This document shows, one piece after another, positions 12,784 through 20,694 of a stretch of DNA of 64,000 nt. This stretch comes from Corynebacterium ciconiae DSM 44920 (GTDB lineage: Bacteria; Actinomycetota; Actinomycetes; Mycobacteriales; Mycobacteriaceae). The stretch spans positions 1-64,000 of the forward strand of contig NZ_CP047189.1 of the NCBI RefSeq assembly GCF_030440575.1, in the 5' to 3' direction. The position numbers and the translations under genes were made by a program. The notes below the pieces were generated by a model, which worked only from the letters and a program-made list of their open reading frames with translations, was not told where the DNA came from and searched no databases. The number at the start of each line of letters is the position of its first letter. Position 1 is the stretch's first letter.

Positions 12784-13116
12784 ATGTCCCTGCATGAAAT
12801 CTCCGAGCTGAATGAGGCCACCGCATACGATAGCGCCGGCGAGAAGCTGGGAGCGGTGGAGGAAGTCTTCGTCTGCGATGCCACCGGCCAGCCGAAGTTT
12901 GTGGAGGTCTCCCACGGCCTATTCGGCGTGAAGTCCGGAGTGGTGCCGCTGCTGGGCCACCGGCTCGAGGATGGCGATCTGCATGTGGCGTTTCCGAAGG
13001 AGCGCATCAATGGCGCCCCGGAATTCGATGGCGCCCACATCAGCCCCGAGCAGGAGGAGCGTCTGTACCGTCACTATGGTATCGAGGATGCCGAGACCAG
13101 CGAGACCTACTCCTAG
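12784..13116 (+). CDS. PRC-barrel domain protein
   Basis: 110 residues. The segment AYDSAGEKLGAVEEVFVCD followed by PKFVEVSHGLFG is typical of the PRC-barrel fold, a small beta-barrel used in diverse stress and RNA-related proteins. It is acidic at the C-terminus, cytosolic, with no signal peptide. An AAAGAGGA ribosome binding site precedes the ATG. The role cannot be deduced from sequence. It lies 30 bases upstream of the NAD(P)HX repair gene on the same strand. Confidence 0.8.
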   Translation: MSLHEISELNEATAYDSAGEKLGAVEEVFVCDATGQPKFVEVSHGLFGVKSGVVPLLGHRLEDGDLHVAFPKERINGAPEFDGAHISPEQEERLYRHYGIEDAETSETYS

Positions 13117-13146
13117 CGAGGTCGAGCGGGATTATCCTTGGGGGCT

Positions 13147-14778
13147 ATGAGCTTTCCCGCATGCGATGTTCTTGGCCAACCCACCCGCGTTTCGAGCCGC
13201 CCGGCCTCAGTGGCTGAGATTCGCGCCGCCGAACAGCCCCTCCTTGATGCCCAAAGCAGCCGAGATGAGCTAATGCGTAGCGCTGCATCGGCGGTAGCAG
13301 GTGTTGCGCAGTCGATGCTCGGCGGCCCTGAGGCGCTTATCGACGCCACCTCCCACCCCCACATCCTTGTGCTCGCGGGCGGTGGCGGCAATGGTGGTGA
13401 TGGCCTTTACGCGGCCGCAATGCTGTTAGAGCAGGGCTGGACGCGGGTGAGTGTATATCGCCTGAGTTCCTCGGTGCACGAACCGGCGTGGCAGCGTTGT
13501 GTGGCCGCTGGGGGTGTGGTGGTGGACAACCTAGACGAGCTCGAGGCCGTGGATCTCGTGATCGATGCCATCACGGGCATCGGCGCACGCCCTGGACTTC
13601 GCCCCGATGCTGCCGAGGCAATGCGTCGCGTGCGTGGGGCGCAGGTGCTGGCGGTAGATATTCCCTCTGGTGTGGCCGCTGATAGTGGCCAGGAGGGCGA
13701 GGAGCATGTGCGTGCTGATGTGACGGTGAGCTTTGGGGCTCCGCGTATGGCGCATGCGCTTTCTGCGGCATGTGGGAGGGTACTCATTGCCGATATCGGG
13801 CTGGATTCTCCCGCCCAGCCTTCTCTGTCTGAGCTGATGACACACCACCAGCAGGGCCGTCGAGGTCGGCGAGTAGTGCGGGCGGTGCACGATCCTGAAG
13901 GTCTGTATCTCGAGGGATTCAAGGTGGTGGGCGAGCATTCAGGCATTGCGGATATTACCCCTGGGGCCGGAGATGATAAGTACTCCGGCGGGGTGGTGGG
14001 CATTGTTGCGGGATCCGAGCGCTATCTCGGCGCGGGCTTGTTGAGCACTACTGCGGCGGTGCGAGCTAGCAGCTCCATGGTGCGCTATGTGGGCGATGCC
14101 CGCCAGGCTGTGGTCGAGCGCCTGCCTGAGGTGGTGTGCCATCCTTCGTTGAGTGAGTGTGGGCGGGTGCAATGTGTGGTGGTGGGGCCTGGCCGCGGTA
14201 CCGATGAAGCCGCCCTCCAAGAATTACTGACCGTACTATCAATGGATGTGCCGGTGGTGGTGGACGCTGATGCGATCACCCTGCTAGCCGGCTCGCAGCG
14301 AGCGCGGGAGATGCTGCAGCAACGCAGTGCGTACACGCTGCTTACCCCGCATGCAGGAGAGTTTCGTCGGCTGGCTGCGGCGCTCGAATCCGAGATCACC
14401 GACCTGGATGAGGATCGGGTGCACGCCTGCGAGGATATGGCAGCAGCCTTGGGGGTTGCGGTGCTGTGTAAGGGGCGAAGCACAATTATCGCCGATGCCA
14501 GCGCTACCACCATTGTGGATGCCGGATGCTCGTGGGCGGCCACGGCCGGCTCGGGAGATGTCTTGGCGGGAATAATCGGTGCTCACTTGGCGTGGGCGCA
14601 TGCCACTCAAAGGGTGGCTGCCAGCGATGCGGTGGTTGCTGCCGTGCTGGTGCACGCGGTGGCGGCGGAGTTGGCGGCACAGACGCCCTATGGCACAGCG
14701 CCGACGAGCGCCACCATGATCGCCGAGGCTATCCCGGCGGCCACGGCGGCGCTCATTGCCCATGGGAGCAGCATCTAG
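13147..14778 (+). CDS. nnr: Bifunctional NAD(P)HX epimerase/dehydratase
   Basis: Repairs hydrated NAD(P)H. The N-terminal YjeF domain (about 15-225) epimerises R- and S-NAD(P)HX; the C-terminal ribokinase-like domain (about 255-540) dehydrates S-NAD(P)HX using ADP. Seen: LLDAQSSRDELM at the N-terminus, GGGGNGGDGLY in place of the usual GxGNNGGDG, LLTPHAGEFRRL, and the dehydratase signature ATAGSGDVLAGIIGAHL. Start taken at ATG 13147; a TTG three codons upstream is possible. TATCCT lies 11 bases before this ATG, so transcription may start very close to it. Confidence 0.92.
   Translation: MSFPACDVLGQPTRVSSRPASVAEIRAAEQPLLDAQSSRDELMRSAASAVAGVAQSMLGGPEALIDATSHPHILVLAGGGGNGGDGLYAAAMLLEQGWTRVSVYRLSSSVHEPAWQRCVAAGGVVVDNLDELEAVDLVIDAITGIGARPGLRPDAAEAMRRVRGAQVLAVDIPSGVAADSGQEGEEHVRADVTVSFGAPRMAHALSAACGRVLIADIGLDSPAQPSLSELMTHHQQGRRGRRVVRAVHDPEGLYLEGFKVVGEHSGIADITPGAGDDKYSGGVVGIVAGSERYLGAGLLSTTAAVRASSSMVRYVGDARQAVVERLPEVVCHPSLSECGRVQCVVVGPGRGTDEAALQELLTVLSMDVPVVVDADAITLLAGSQRAREMLQQRSAYTLLTPHAGEFRRLAAALESEITDLDEDRVHACEDMAAALGVAVLCKGRSTIIADASATTIVDAGCSWAATAGSGDVLAGIIGAHLAWAHATQRVAASDAVVAAVLVHAVAAELAAQTPYGTAPTSATMIAEAIPAATAALIAHGSSI
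13335..13352 (-). repeat. Dispersed repeat, copy G (exact, inside nnr)
   Basis: Exact GAGGTGGCGTCGATAAGC on the minus strand, within the codons for Ala-Leu-Ile-Asp-Ala-Thr-Ser of nnr. Being coding, it may be partly coincidence of common codons. Confidence 0.45.
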
Positions 14779-14781
14779 CGG

Positions 14782-15261
14782 CTAGAGGCCTTCGAGCACA
14801 CCCCGCTCATAGTGCAAGGGGGTGGTATCGAGATCGCTATCGCAGTCCTCGACACGAATGGTGAGAATGCGGTGATCGCCGCCGTCCAGCCACGCCTCCA
14901 CGGTGCCGGAGAGATAGGAGGCCGCGCCTTCTACGAAGGGAATGCCATCGATGCGGCGGTGCTCAACCTCCTCGAATCGATCGGCGCCGTAGCGGGCGAA
15001 ATGCAAGGCCACGTGGCTGTGTTCCGTGGCTAGAACGGAGATCCCTACCCGTGATCCGGGTGCTACGTGCTGGAGGGTCCGGGAGTTGTTGTCCACACAC
15101 ACCAGCACCATGGGCGGATCGAGTGACAGCGAGCAGAAGGCGGAGATGGTCATGGCATAGTCCGCGCCCTCATCGTGGGTGCTCAATACTGTCACCCCGG
15201 ACGGGAAACTTCCCACGGCATCCTTCAAGGCGGCGATGGAGACACTGGTGGTCACACTCAT
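14782..15261 (-). CDS. Flavin reductase family protein (monooxygenase partner)
   Basis: 159 residues of the HpaC/RutF-type flavin reductase fold. It uses NAD(P)H to make reduced FMN or FAD for a partner oxygenase. Seen: the N-terminal FPSGVTVLST, TISAFCSLSLDPPMVLVCV, and SRVGISVLA, all characteristic of the split-barrel family. The start codon overlaps the stop of the upstream monooxygenase gene (ATGA), and the pair almost certainly forms a two-component system. It is convergent with nnr, three bases apart. Confidence 0.87.
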   Translation of the reverse strand: MSVTTSVSIAALKDAVGSFPSGVTVLSTHDEGADYAMTISAFCSLSLDPPMVLVCVDNNSRTLQHVAPGSRVGISVLATEHSHVALHFARYGADRFEEVEHRRIDGIPFVEGAASYLSGTVEAWLDGGDHRILTIRVEDCDSDLDTTPLHYERGVLEGL

Positions 15262-16346
15262 GCTGCTCCTTCTTCCTTTTCGGCCTGGGCCAACTCCCAG
15301 CGCAGCTGCGCCTCGGAGGGGCTTTGGACGGGGATGAATGCAGCCTCCCGGAATCGCCTGGAGGCGGGTGAGCTCTTGGCATAGCCCGCGCCCCCGGCGA
15401 CGCGCACTTCGATGCCGGCGGCGGTGGTGGCCACCTCTGCGGCGTCGAGGCGCAGCTGCAGCAGCTCAGTAGGTGCGATTGCTTTCCGGCCCACTCGCGC
15501 CGCAAGCTCCTCCTGGATGCGGATGAGCTCGTCGATCCGGCGGGCGGTTGCTTCCTGCTCGTATTCGAAGGTGGCGTGCACCCCGTGGAGGCGGGAGGTG
15601 GCCGCGGTGATGGAGGCTTGCGCCAGCCCTAAGCACTCGGAGATCTGCAGCAGCGCAAAGGTGGGGCGAATCCGGCGGGCAAAGCCCAGCAGATCGGTGG
15701 AGATCACAGCTTCGGAAGGGATGAACACATCGTTGAGGCTCAGGCCTGCCGAGGCGGTGGAATTGAGCCCGAGGAGTTCGAAGGGCTGGGCCAGTTCCAC
15801 GCCGGGATCGGAGGCGCGGAGAGCGAAGATGAGGGCGGCGTCGTCAAGCGCAGCGCCGGTGACGATGATGGAGTCCTCGGCCAAGTTGGAGGCCCAAGCG
15901 ATGCGGCCGGAGACGCTGTAGCCGCCGTCGACGGCCGTGGCGGACAGGTCAAGGTGACCACAGCCGGCGGCGGTTTTCATCACACTCGCCATGCCCGTTA
16001 CCCCCGGGTTGGTGCCGCTGCGCAGTGCCTCGGCGAGCTCGCTCAAGTACGGCGTGGCCGTATCAGCCACAGAGATGTACTCGGCTGCCATGCGATGGGC
16101 CCAGCTGGCGAATGCCACGGACAGATCGCGTTCAGCAAGCGCGCGGATCACGCGGACCTGTTCCACATAGTTTCCGTCGGCATTGGTGGCCAGCCCGAGG
16201 CTTAGGGCGCCCTCTTCGGCGAGCAGGGGCAGAGCGTAGCGGGCCTGAGTGGCGCCGGTGTCTACGTCCTTGGCATTGGCGGCGATCGTCTCCAGCAGTT
16301 GCTCAGAGACTGCGGTGGTGGGGGTGGGGGCCAGTGCGATGCTCAT
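15258..16346 (-). CDS. Acyl-CoA-dehydrogenase-fold flavin monooxygenase (DszC/SfnB-like)
   Basis: 362 residues with the fold of acyl-CoA dehydrogenases. The order fits DszC/SfnB-type flavin-dependent monooxygenases that desulfurise organosulfur compounds: N-terminal helices, a central beta domain (VSGRIAWASNLAEDSIIVTG, GLNSTASAGLSLNDVFIP), and a C-terminal four-helix part with VAGGAGYAKSSPASRRFREA. The reductase gene overlapping its 3' end and the upstream McbR operators support a role in sulfur-source use. The actual substrate cannot be read from sequence; an ordinary acyl-CoA dehydrogenase is the main alternative. Confidence 0.75.
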   Translation of the reverse strand: MSIALAPTPTTAVSEQLLETIAANAKDVDTGATQARYALPLLAEEGALSLGLATNADGNYVEQVRVIRALAERDLSVAFASWAHRMAAEYISVADTATPYLSELAEALRSGTNPGVTGMASVMKTAAGCGHLDLSATAVDGGYSVSGRIAWASNLAEDSIIVTGAALDDAALIFALRASDPGVELAQPFELLGLNSTASAGLSLNDVFIPSEAVISTDLLGFARRIRPTFALLQISECLGLAQASITAATSRLHGVHATFEYEQEATARRIDELIRIQEELAARVGRKAIAPTELLQLRLDAAEVATTAAGIEVRVAGGAGYAKSSPASRRFREAAFIPVQSPSEAQLRWELAQAEKEEGAA

Positions 16347-16350
16347 GGTG

Positions 16351-16899
16351 TTAGACCAACTCCGAGGTCAGCTTGGCGGGACGGGTGTAGGTATTGACGA
16401 CCGGCGACCAGGTAATGGCGTCCTTCTGGATCTGGTCGAGGGTCTCGCGATCGGCGTCGCCTTCGAGGTCCACCTTCACGCGCACATCGGATACGCCGGG
16501 GCGCTTGTCCTCGGAGAGATCGCCAACGCCCCAGGTGGGGGAGATGTCGATATCGCTGTCGATATCGATGGCGATCTTGGTCAGGGTCACGCCACGGTGG
16601 GTGGCAATGGCCTGAATACCCACAGAAATGCAGGCCGCAAGAGCCGCCTGAGCCACCTCGGTGGGGTTGGGGGCGGAGTTATCGCCGAGCAGCTGCGGCG
16701 GCTCCGAGACCAGTACCGGCTCGAGATCGCGCACCTGGGTGTAATTACGGAATTGCCCGTCTGCCTCGGTGTGGGTGCGGATCACCTTGCGGCCGCCCTC
16801 GGGATTATCAATATTCTTCTGTGCCAGCGACTCCAGCTTCTCCTTATCGATGGGCTGAATCGGCTCGCCAGCGGTGTGGTTCGGGGTGAGATCGGACAT
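16351..16899 (-). CDS. OsmC family protein
   Basis: 182 residues with the OsmC/Ohr fold; the segment PNPTEVAQAALAACISVGI includes the conserved reactive cysteine helix. OsmC proteins reduce organic peroxides or handle sulfur compounds through paired cysteines; here only one clear family cysteine is seen, so classical peroxidase activity is uncertain. It is the first gene of a leftward operon with the monooxygenase and flavin reductase (gap of four bases). Exact McbR-type operators lie about 90 bases upstream of its ATG. Confidence 0.85.
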   Translation of the reverse strand: MSDLTPNHTAGEPIQPIDKEKLESLAQKNIDNPEGGRKVIRTHTEADGQFRNYTQVRDLEPVLVSEPPQLLGDNSAPNPTEVAQAALAACISVGIQAIATHRGVTLTKIAIDIDSDIDISPTWGVGDLSEDKRPGVSDVRVKVDLEGDADRETLDQIQKDAITWSPVVNTYTRPAKLTSELV

Positions 16900-16989
16900 G
16901 ATGAGTATCTCTTTCTTCTTTTTCTAGGGGACAACGGCGGGCACAGATCGTGCCCCTCGCTGCAGTGCGTTGTCCACCGTAGCAAAACA

Positions 16990-17005
16990 TAGACCATTTA
17001 GTCTA
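16990..17005. promoter_or_regulatory. McbR-type operator (exact)
   Basis: TAGACCATTTAGTCTA fits TAGAC-N6-GTCTA, the known binding motif of the corynebacterial methionine/cysteine repressor McbR, 91 bases upstream of the OsmC gene. Confidence 0.8.
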
Positions 17006-17011
17006 CGGATA

Positions 17012-17027
17012 AGGACTACTTAGTCTA
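17012..17027. promoter_or_regulatory. Degenerate second McbR-like half-site
   Basis: AGGACTACTTAGTCTA keeps the right half GTCTA and three of five bases of the left half, centred 22 bases from the exact site. Confidence 0.45.
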
Positions 17028-17076
17028 TAAATCTGCATACATGCAGGTAAATGACTCTTGTGTTGCGTCCTTTTAG

Positions 17077-17094
17077 GCTTATCGACGCCACCTC
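17077..17094 (-). repeat. Dispersed repeat, copy C (exact)
   Basis: Exact GAGGTGGCGTCGATAAGC on the minus strand in the intergenic region between the McbR sites and the next terminator. Confidence 0.65.
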
Positions 17095-17150
17095 ACACCG
17101 CAGTCACTGTCGTTTTTCGCGCGACTTAGGAGGGGTGGCCGGACGCTGAC

Positions 17151-17166
17151 TAGACCGCTAGGTCTA
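17151..17166. promoter_or_regulatory. McbR-type operator (exact), distal
   Basis: TAGACCGCTAGGTCTA fits TAGAC-N6-GTCTA exactly. It is about 250 bases upstream of the OsmC gene, so it may help loop or serve an unrecognised transcript. Confidence 0.7.
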
Positions 17167-17200
17167 TCGCGCGGGCCGGAGATGAGCGGGGGAGGGCATG

Positions 17201-17231
17201 AAAAAACCGCCTCCCTGGAGGGGGAGGCGGT
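17201..17231 (-). terminator. Terminator of the gene at 17271-18077
   Basis: On the minus strand, ACCGCCTCCCCC pairs with GGGAGGCGGT and is followed by six T. It lies 40 bases beyond the stop. Confidence 0.88.
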
Positions 17232-17270
17232 GAGTGCTCAAGCGGCGGATTAACCGCGGCTCGCTGCGCG

Positions 17271-18077
17271 CTACTTCTTGTCGGTGTCGCCGTACTTGGC
17301 TTCTACCTCGGCGGCGAGAATATCGTGCGCCTGGGTGGAGCTGGAGCGCTCATCGGCCCAGCTGTCCATCTCGGCGTCATTGTCGAACTCGCCAACACCG
17401 GGGGTATCCACGGTGGGATCGAGGGAATCGGCGACCTTTTCATCGAAGGGCTTCTCCGTGCCGCCGAGGTCCGCATCCTGGGGAGTCTCGGTGGAGTACA
17501 CCAGCTTCGGTTCATCGCTGCTGTCGGTGGTGGCGAAATCCTCGACGCGCGGCGGGACGGTGCTGACCTTCTCATCCTCGCGGAAAAGGAAGTAGTACAC
17601 GGCTGCGGCCACGGCGCTGAGCAGGGCAAGGACGGTGGCAATAATGCCGAACTTCTTAGAGCCGGAGGACTTCTTGTCCTTCTTGAACTTCTTTTTGGCG
17701 TCCTTAGCGGCCTTCTTGGCGTCCTTTTCGCGCTGCTTCGCCATCTTGCGCAGCTGCTTGCCGGACTTCTTGGCATTCTTCTCCGCTTCCTTGCGGAGAT
17801 CACCGGTCTGAGCCTTGGCCTTCTCCAAACGCTTGGCGGCCTGCTTGCTAATAGCGGAGCCACGCTTGTTTAGATCCTTCACGCGGCCATCCACATCGGC
17901 ATTATCCACGGCGTCAGCGGCGGAGTCATAGAGCTCTTGGCCCTTGTCTAACGCCGCCTGCGCTGCGTCTTGGAGGGCGTCATAAGCCTCGTCGGCCTTT
18001 TTCGCGCGATACTCATTCAACGCAATAAGGCCCTTTTTAGCGGTTTGCACTCCGCGCACGAGCAACATGGGATTCAT
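17271..18077 (-). CDS. Single-pass membrane protein with Lys/Ala-rich coiled coil
   Basis: 268 residues from the ATG at 18077 (MNPMLLVRGVQTAKKG), which has GGAAGGTG upstream; frames further upstream run into the ppiA promoter. Residues about 20-150 are Lys/Ala/Asp-rich and helical, probably coiled coil. One membrane segment follows (FGIIATVLALLSAVAAAVYY), then an acidic tail of about 100 residues outside or inside the membrane. I do not recognise a named family; it looks like a corynebacterial envelope-associated protein. It is divergent from ppiA. Confidence 0.7.
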   Translation of the reverse strand: MNPMLLVRGVQTAKKGLIALNEYRAKKADEAYDALQDAAQAALDKGQELYDSAADAVDNADVDGRVKDLNKRGSAISKQAAKRLEKAKAQTGDLRKEAEKNAKKSGKQLRKMAKQREKDAKKAAKDAKKKFKKDKKSSGSKKFGIIATVLALLSAVAAAVYYFLFREDEKVSTVPPRVEDFATTDSSDEPKLVYSTETPQDADLGGTEKPFDEKVADSLDPTVDTPGVGEFDNDAEMDSWADERSSSTQAHDILAAEVEAKYGDTDKK

Positions 18078-18178
18078 CGTGGTGGTACACCTTCCTGTCT
18101 TAACTTTCTTTAATAGATAGTCCCATCCTAGGTGCAGTGACGGTGCACATGCCACGTTTTTTCTCTACGATGAGGGCT

Positions 18179-18703
18179 ATGACTCAGAAGACCGCAACTG
18201 CCACGATGCACACTAATTACGGTGATATCGTTTTGGAACTCTTTGGCAACCACGCACCGGTCACCGTCGACAACTTCGTCGGCTTGGCCCAGGGCACCAA
18301 GGACTACCGCGCTAACAATGCCAATGGCACCTCCGAGGGCCCCTTCTACGATGGCGCCATCTTCCACCGTGTGATCGATGGCTTCATGATCCAGGGCGGT
18401 GACCCCACCGGTACCGGCCGTGGCGGCCCCGGCTACACCTTCGAAGACGAGTTCCACCCCGAGCTGCAGTTCGATCGCCCCTATCTGCTGGCTATGGCCA
18501 ATGCAGGCCCCGGCACCAACGGCTCTCAGTTCTTCATCACTGTGGCGCCTACCCCGCACCTGAACAACCACCACACCATCTTCGGTGAGGTCACCGATGA
18601 GGACTCCAAGGCCGTGGTGGACAAGATCGCTAAGGTGCCTGCCTCCCGCTTCGATAACCGCCCGCACGATCCGGTGGTTATCGAATCGATCGAGATCCAG
18701 TAG
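18179..18703 (+). CDS. ppiA: Peptidyl-prolyl cis-trans isomerase A (cyclophilin)
   Basis: Cytosolic cyclophilin that speeds proline isomerisation during folding. 174 residues from ATG 18179 ([16 protein letters not shown]), preceded by GAGGG; in-frame ATGs at 18170 and 18137 are less likely. Cyclophilin motifs [19 protein letters not shown] and GSQFFIT are intact, with the catalytic Arg in FHRV. In this position, upstream of a rhomboid gene and the crgA/pkn cluster, it matches the order in corynebacteria and mycobacteria. Confidence 0.95.
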   Translation: MTQKTATATMHTNYGDIVLELFGNHAPVTVDNFVGLAQGTKDYRANNANGTSEGPFYDGAIFHRVIDGFMIQGGDPTGTGRGGPGYTFEDEFHPELQFDRPYLLAMANAGPGTNGSQFFITVAPTPHLNNHHTIFGEVTDEDSKAVVDKIAKVPASRFDNRPHDPVVIESIEIQ

Positions 18704-18795
18704 CAGAGAACTCACTCGTACACAGCCCGAGGCGGCGGAGTGGCGCAGGTCAGCCATCCGCGGCTCGGGCGTGGAGATGTTCACTCTTTACTTAT

Positions 18796-18840
18796 GACCC
18801 ATCGCATCACGCGTGCGCGCACGGATGCGATGGGTCTTTT
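18796..18840 (+). terminator. Terminator after ppiA
   Basis: Twelve-base arms GACCCATCGCAT (18796-18807) and ATGCGATGGGTC (18825-18836) followed by TTTT; the loop is itself GC-rich and self-complementary (CGCGTGCGCG). Confidence 0.88.
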
Positions 18841-18861
18841 GCGTGTGAAAGAAATAATCCT

Positions 18862-19545
18862 ATGAATTCCTCTACTCTCGCCCGCTGGTACCGCGAGGCG
18901 CCGGTCACTGTCATCCTCGTCGCGGTGAACTGTGCGTTCTACCTCATAACAGCCATCGAATCCCGCTCCCTGCAACACAATCTCGAAGGCTCCTCTTTAG
19001 GCGAAGCGCTCGTGTTCTTCCCGCCGCACGCGGCCTATATGGGGTTCACGGGCGTGTTCCCCGCAGTGGGGCACGCCTTTTTGCATGTGGGATTCGCCCA
19101 TCTGCTCATGAACATGTTTCTGCTCTTTCTCATCGGACGCGAGATTGAGAGCTATGTGGGCAGCCGCCTGATGCTAGCCGCCTATATGTGCTCGGTGGTG
19201 GGCACCGCCGCGTGCCTAACCTGGGCGGCCCCGCTGGATTCCACTGCAGGCGCTTCAGGGGCGGTGTACGCGCTGATGGTGATCTTCATCGTGCTCTGCC
19301 ACCGGACAGGCCGTGATGTGCGCGGTCCGGCCGTGCTGCTGGCGGTGAATGTGGTCTACACATTCATTGCAGTCAATGTATCGCTGTGGGGACACATCGG
19401 CGGCATCATCATGGGCTGTCTGCTCGCCTGGCCCTTGGTGTATGGCAGCGCGCGGCAACGTACCCCCATTGTGGGTCTTGTGTTGGGGGCCAGCCTGTGT
19501 GCTCTGCTTGTAGGCTTCGCCAAGATATCCACAAGCATCTTATGA
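18862..19545 (+). CDS. Rhomboid family intramembrane serine protease
   Basis: 227 residues with about six membrane segments. The catalytic serine sits in GASGAVYAL (residues about 130-138) and the catalytic histidine in WGHIGGIIMG (about 176). Rhomboids cleave transmembrane helices of substrate proteins; the substrate here is unknown. The gene is near the crgA/pkn cluster but on the opposite strand, between the ppiA terminator and its own terminator at 19573. Confidence 0.9.
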   Translation: MNSSTLARWYREAPVTVILVAVNCAFYLITAIESRSLQHNLEGSSLGEALVFFPPHAAYMGFTGVFPAVGHAFLHVGFAHLLMNMFLLFLIGREIESYVGSRLMLAAYMCSVVGTAACLTWAAPLDSTAGASGAVYALMVIFIVLCHRTGRDVRGPAVLLAVNVVYTFIAVNVSLWGHIGGIIMGCLLAWPLVYGSARQRTPIVGLVLGASLCALLVGFAKISTSIL

Positions 19546-19572
19546 CAGGCTGAAGGATGACAGCGAGGACGC

Positions 19573-19621
19573 TATCCCCACCGACAGGCGGTTTATACCC
19601 AGTCGGTGGGGATAAGTGTTT
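19573..19621 (+). terminator. Terminator after the rhomboid gene
   Basis: Thirteen-base arms TATCCCCACCGAC and GTCGGTGGGGATA with a 16-base loop, then AAGTGTTTT. Confidence 0.75.
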
Positions 19622-19642
19622 TGGGCACTAAAGCATGTGGAC

Positions 19643-19966
19643 TGTGCACACCAGCTGTGGACGTTGTGCATAATCTTCAGCGTGTAATTCACCTGTTTTC
19701 GAACGCATACGTGTTCGAAGTGATCACGTCTGACCTGTGTTTCGGCAGGTCGTTAGAAAATCATGTCCCTGTGTGCACAGCGTGTTCACGTAGTGCACAA
19801 AGTTATGCACAGGCTGTGGACAGCCAGTGAATTACAAGAATGTAACCAGATTCCACAGAGTTGTCCACAGTCTGTGCATAACTCCGCTGGTTTTTACACA
19901 CACCTTTTATGCACAGCCGAACCTGTGCATAACCCTGTGCAATTGTGCATAACTGGGTGTCCACAC
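19643..19966. other. Second DnaA-box-like cluster
   Basis: Within this gene-free 324-base stretch I find six exact TTATGCACA 9-mers: minus strand at 19665-19673, 19873-19881, 19924-19932 and 19944-19952; plus strand at 19803-19811 and 19907-19915. TTGTCCACA is at 19861-19869, and near matches lie at 19643, 19772, 19816 and 19958. The box type is the same as between dnaA and dnaN and at least as dense. Also inside are dyads TTCGAAC/GTTCGAA (19698-19719) and GACCTG/CAGGTC (19732-19751). It may titrate DnaA, be a second origin part, or control flanking genes. The whole gap 19546-20188 has no supported gene. Confidence 0.7.
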
Positions 19967-20133
19967 GGGGGCAGTCCACAACGCGTGGTGCGTTCTTTCT
20001 TGGCCCGAGTACGTCAACGCCTCCCCCTGCTAGGTAGATGGGACGCGCCCTCGGCGCAGCGACTGGCTGCAGCGGCTGGCTGCAGCGGCTTGCTAAGGAA
20101 GTCCTGCTGCGCCCCTGAGTAGTTCGTGGGCAT

Positions 20134-20163
20134 GAAAAAACCCGACTCCGGTGGGAGTCGGGT
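20134..20163 (-). terminator. Terminator of crgA
   Basis: Minus-strand stem ACCCGACTCC / GGAGTCGGGT with a four-base loop followed by T5-6. Confidence 0.88.
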
Positions 20164-20188
20164 AGGTAGGTGAGCGGGCTGGGGGTAG

Positions 20189-20455
20189 CTAACGCCAGCC
20201 CATCGTCATCAGCAGGCCAATGATGAGCAGGCCGAAGCCAATGGCGAAGTTGATAGGGCCGAGATCGCGCATGAGGGCGATCTGAGGACCAGCCAGATAG
20301 TTCACCACCAGCCATGCCAGGCCGAGCAGGATCAGGCCAAACATCAAGATCTTGTACCACAGCGGGGTGCCGGAGGAGTTGATCTTGACGGGGGTGCGGC
20401 TAGCCGTCGACGTCGACACCGTGGTCGAGCTCTGCGTAACCTTTGCCTTCGGCAT
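20189..20455 (-). CDS. crgA: Cell division protein CrgA
   Basis: 88 residues with two membrane segments ([19 protein letters not shown] and [17 protein letters not shown]), preceded by a short Ser/Thr-rich cytoplasmic tail. The Asn-Tyr-Leu-Ala-Gly loop between the helices is typical. CrgA bridges FtsZ, FtsQ and penicillin-binding proteins at the actinobacterial septum. It sits next to pknB as in mycobacteria and corynebacteria, though it has its own terminator and upstream region. Confidence 0.95.
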   Translation of the reverse strand: MPKAKVTQSSTTVSTSTASRTPVKINSSGTPLWYKILMFGLILLGLAWLVVNYLAGPQIALMRDLGPINFAIGFGLLIIGLLMTMGWR

Positions 20456-20647
20456 ATCTAGCCTTTCTTCTCATTCACAGTTCTCGGGCTTGGGCCCGTG
20501 CACATCTCCTGCTCACCCTACCAGCGTGGATGGAGTTTCTGAACACCGCACTGGCTGAGATGCGCCGCCCGCCTCGCCTAGGACGAGCCGTGGGTCAGCG
20601 TGTGGCCTGAACCCCCGCCGTAGCCAATCACCGGCGGGGCGGATAGA

Positions 20648-20681
20648 GAAAACCCGCCCCAGCTGGCGGCTAGGGCGGGTT
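20648..20681 (-). terminator. Terminator of the pknB operon
   Basis: Minus-strand stem AACCCGCCC / GGGCGGGTT followed by TTCTC, 14 bases after the pknB stop. Confidence 0.8.
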
Positions 20682-20694
20682 GGAGTGCTGGCGG

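Noticed and set aside
15258..16346. Ordinary beta-oxidation acyl-CoA dehydrogenase
   Set aside because: Overlap with a flavin reductase gene and McbR operators upstream fit a flavin monooxygenase better, though not excluded.
19698..19719. Possible LexA/SOS box (TTCGAAC ... GTTCGAA)
   Set aside because: The half-site spacer is 8 bases, while actinobacterial SOS boxes have 4; no SOS gene follows.
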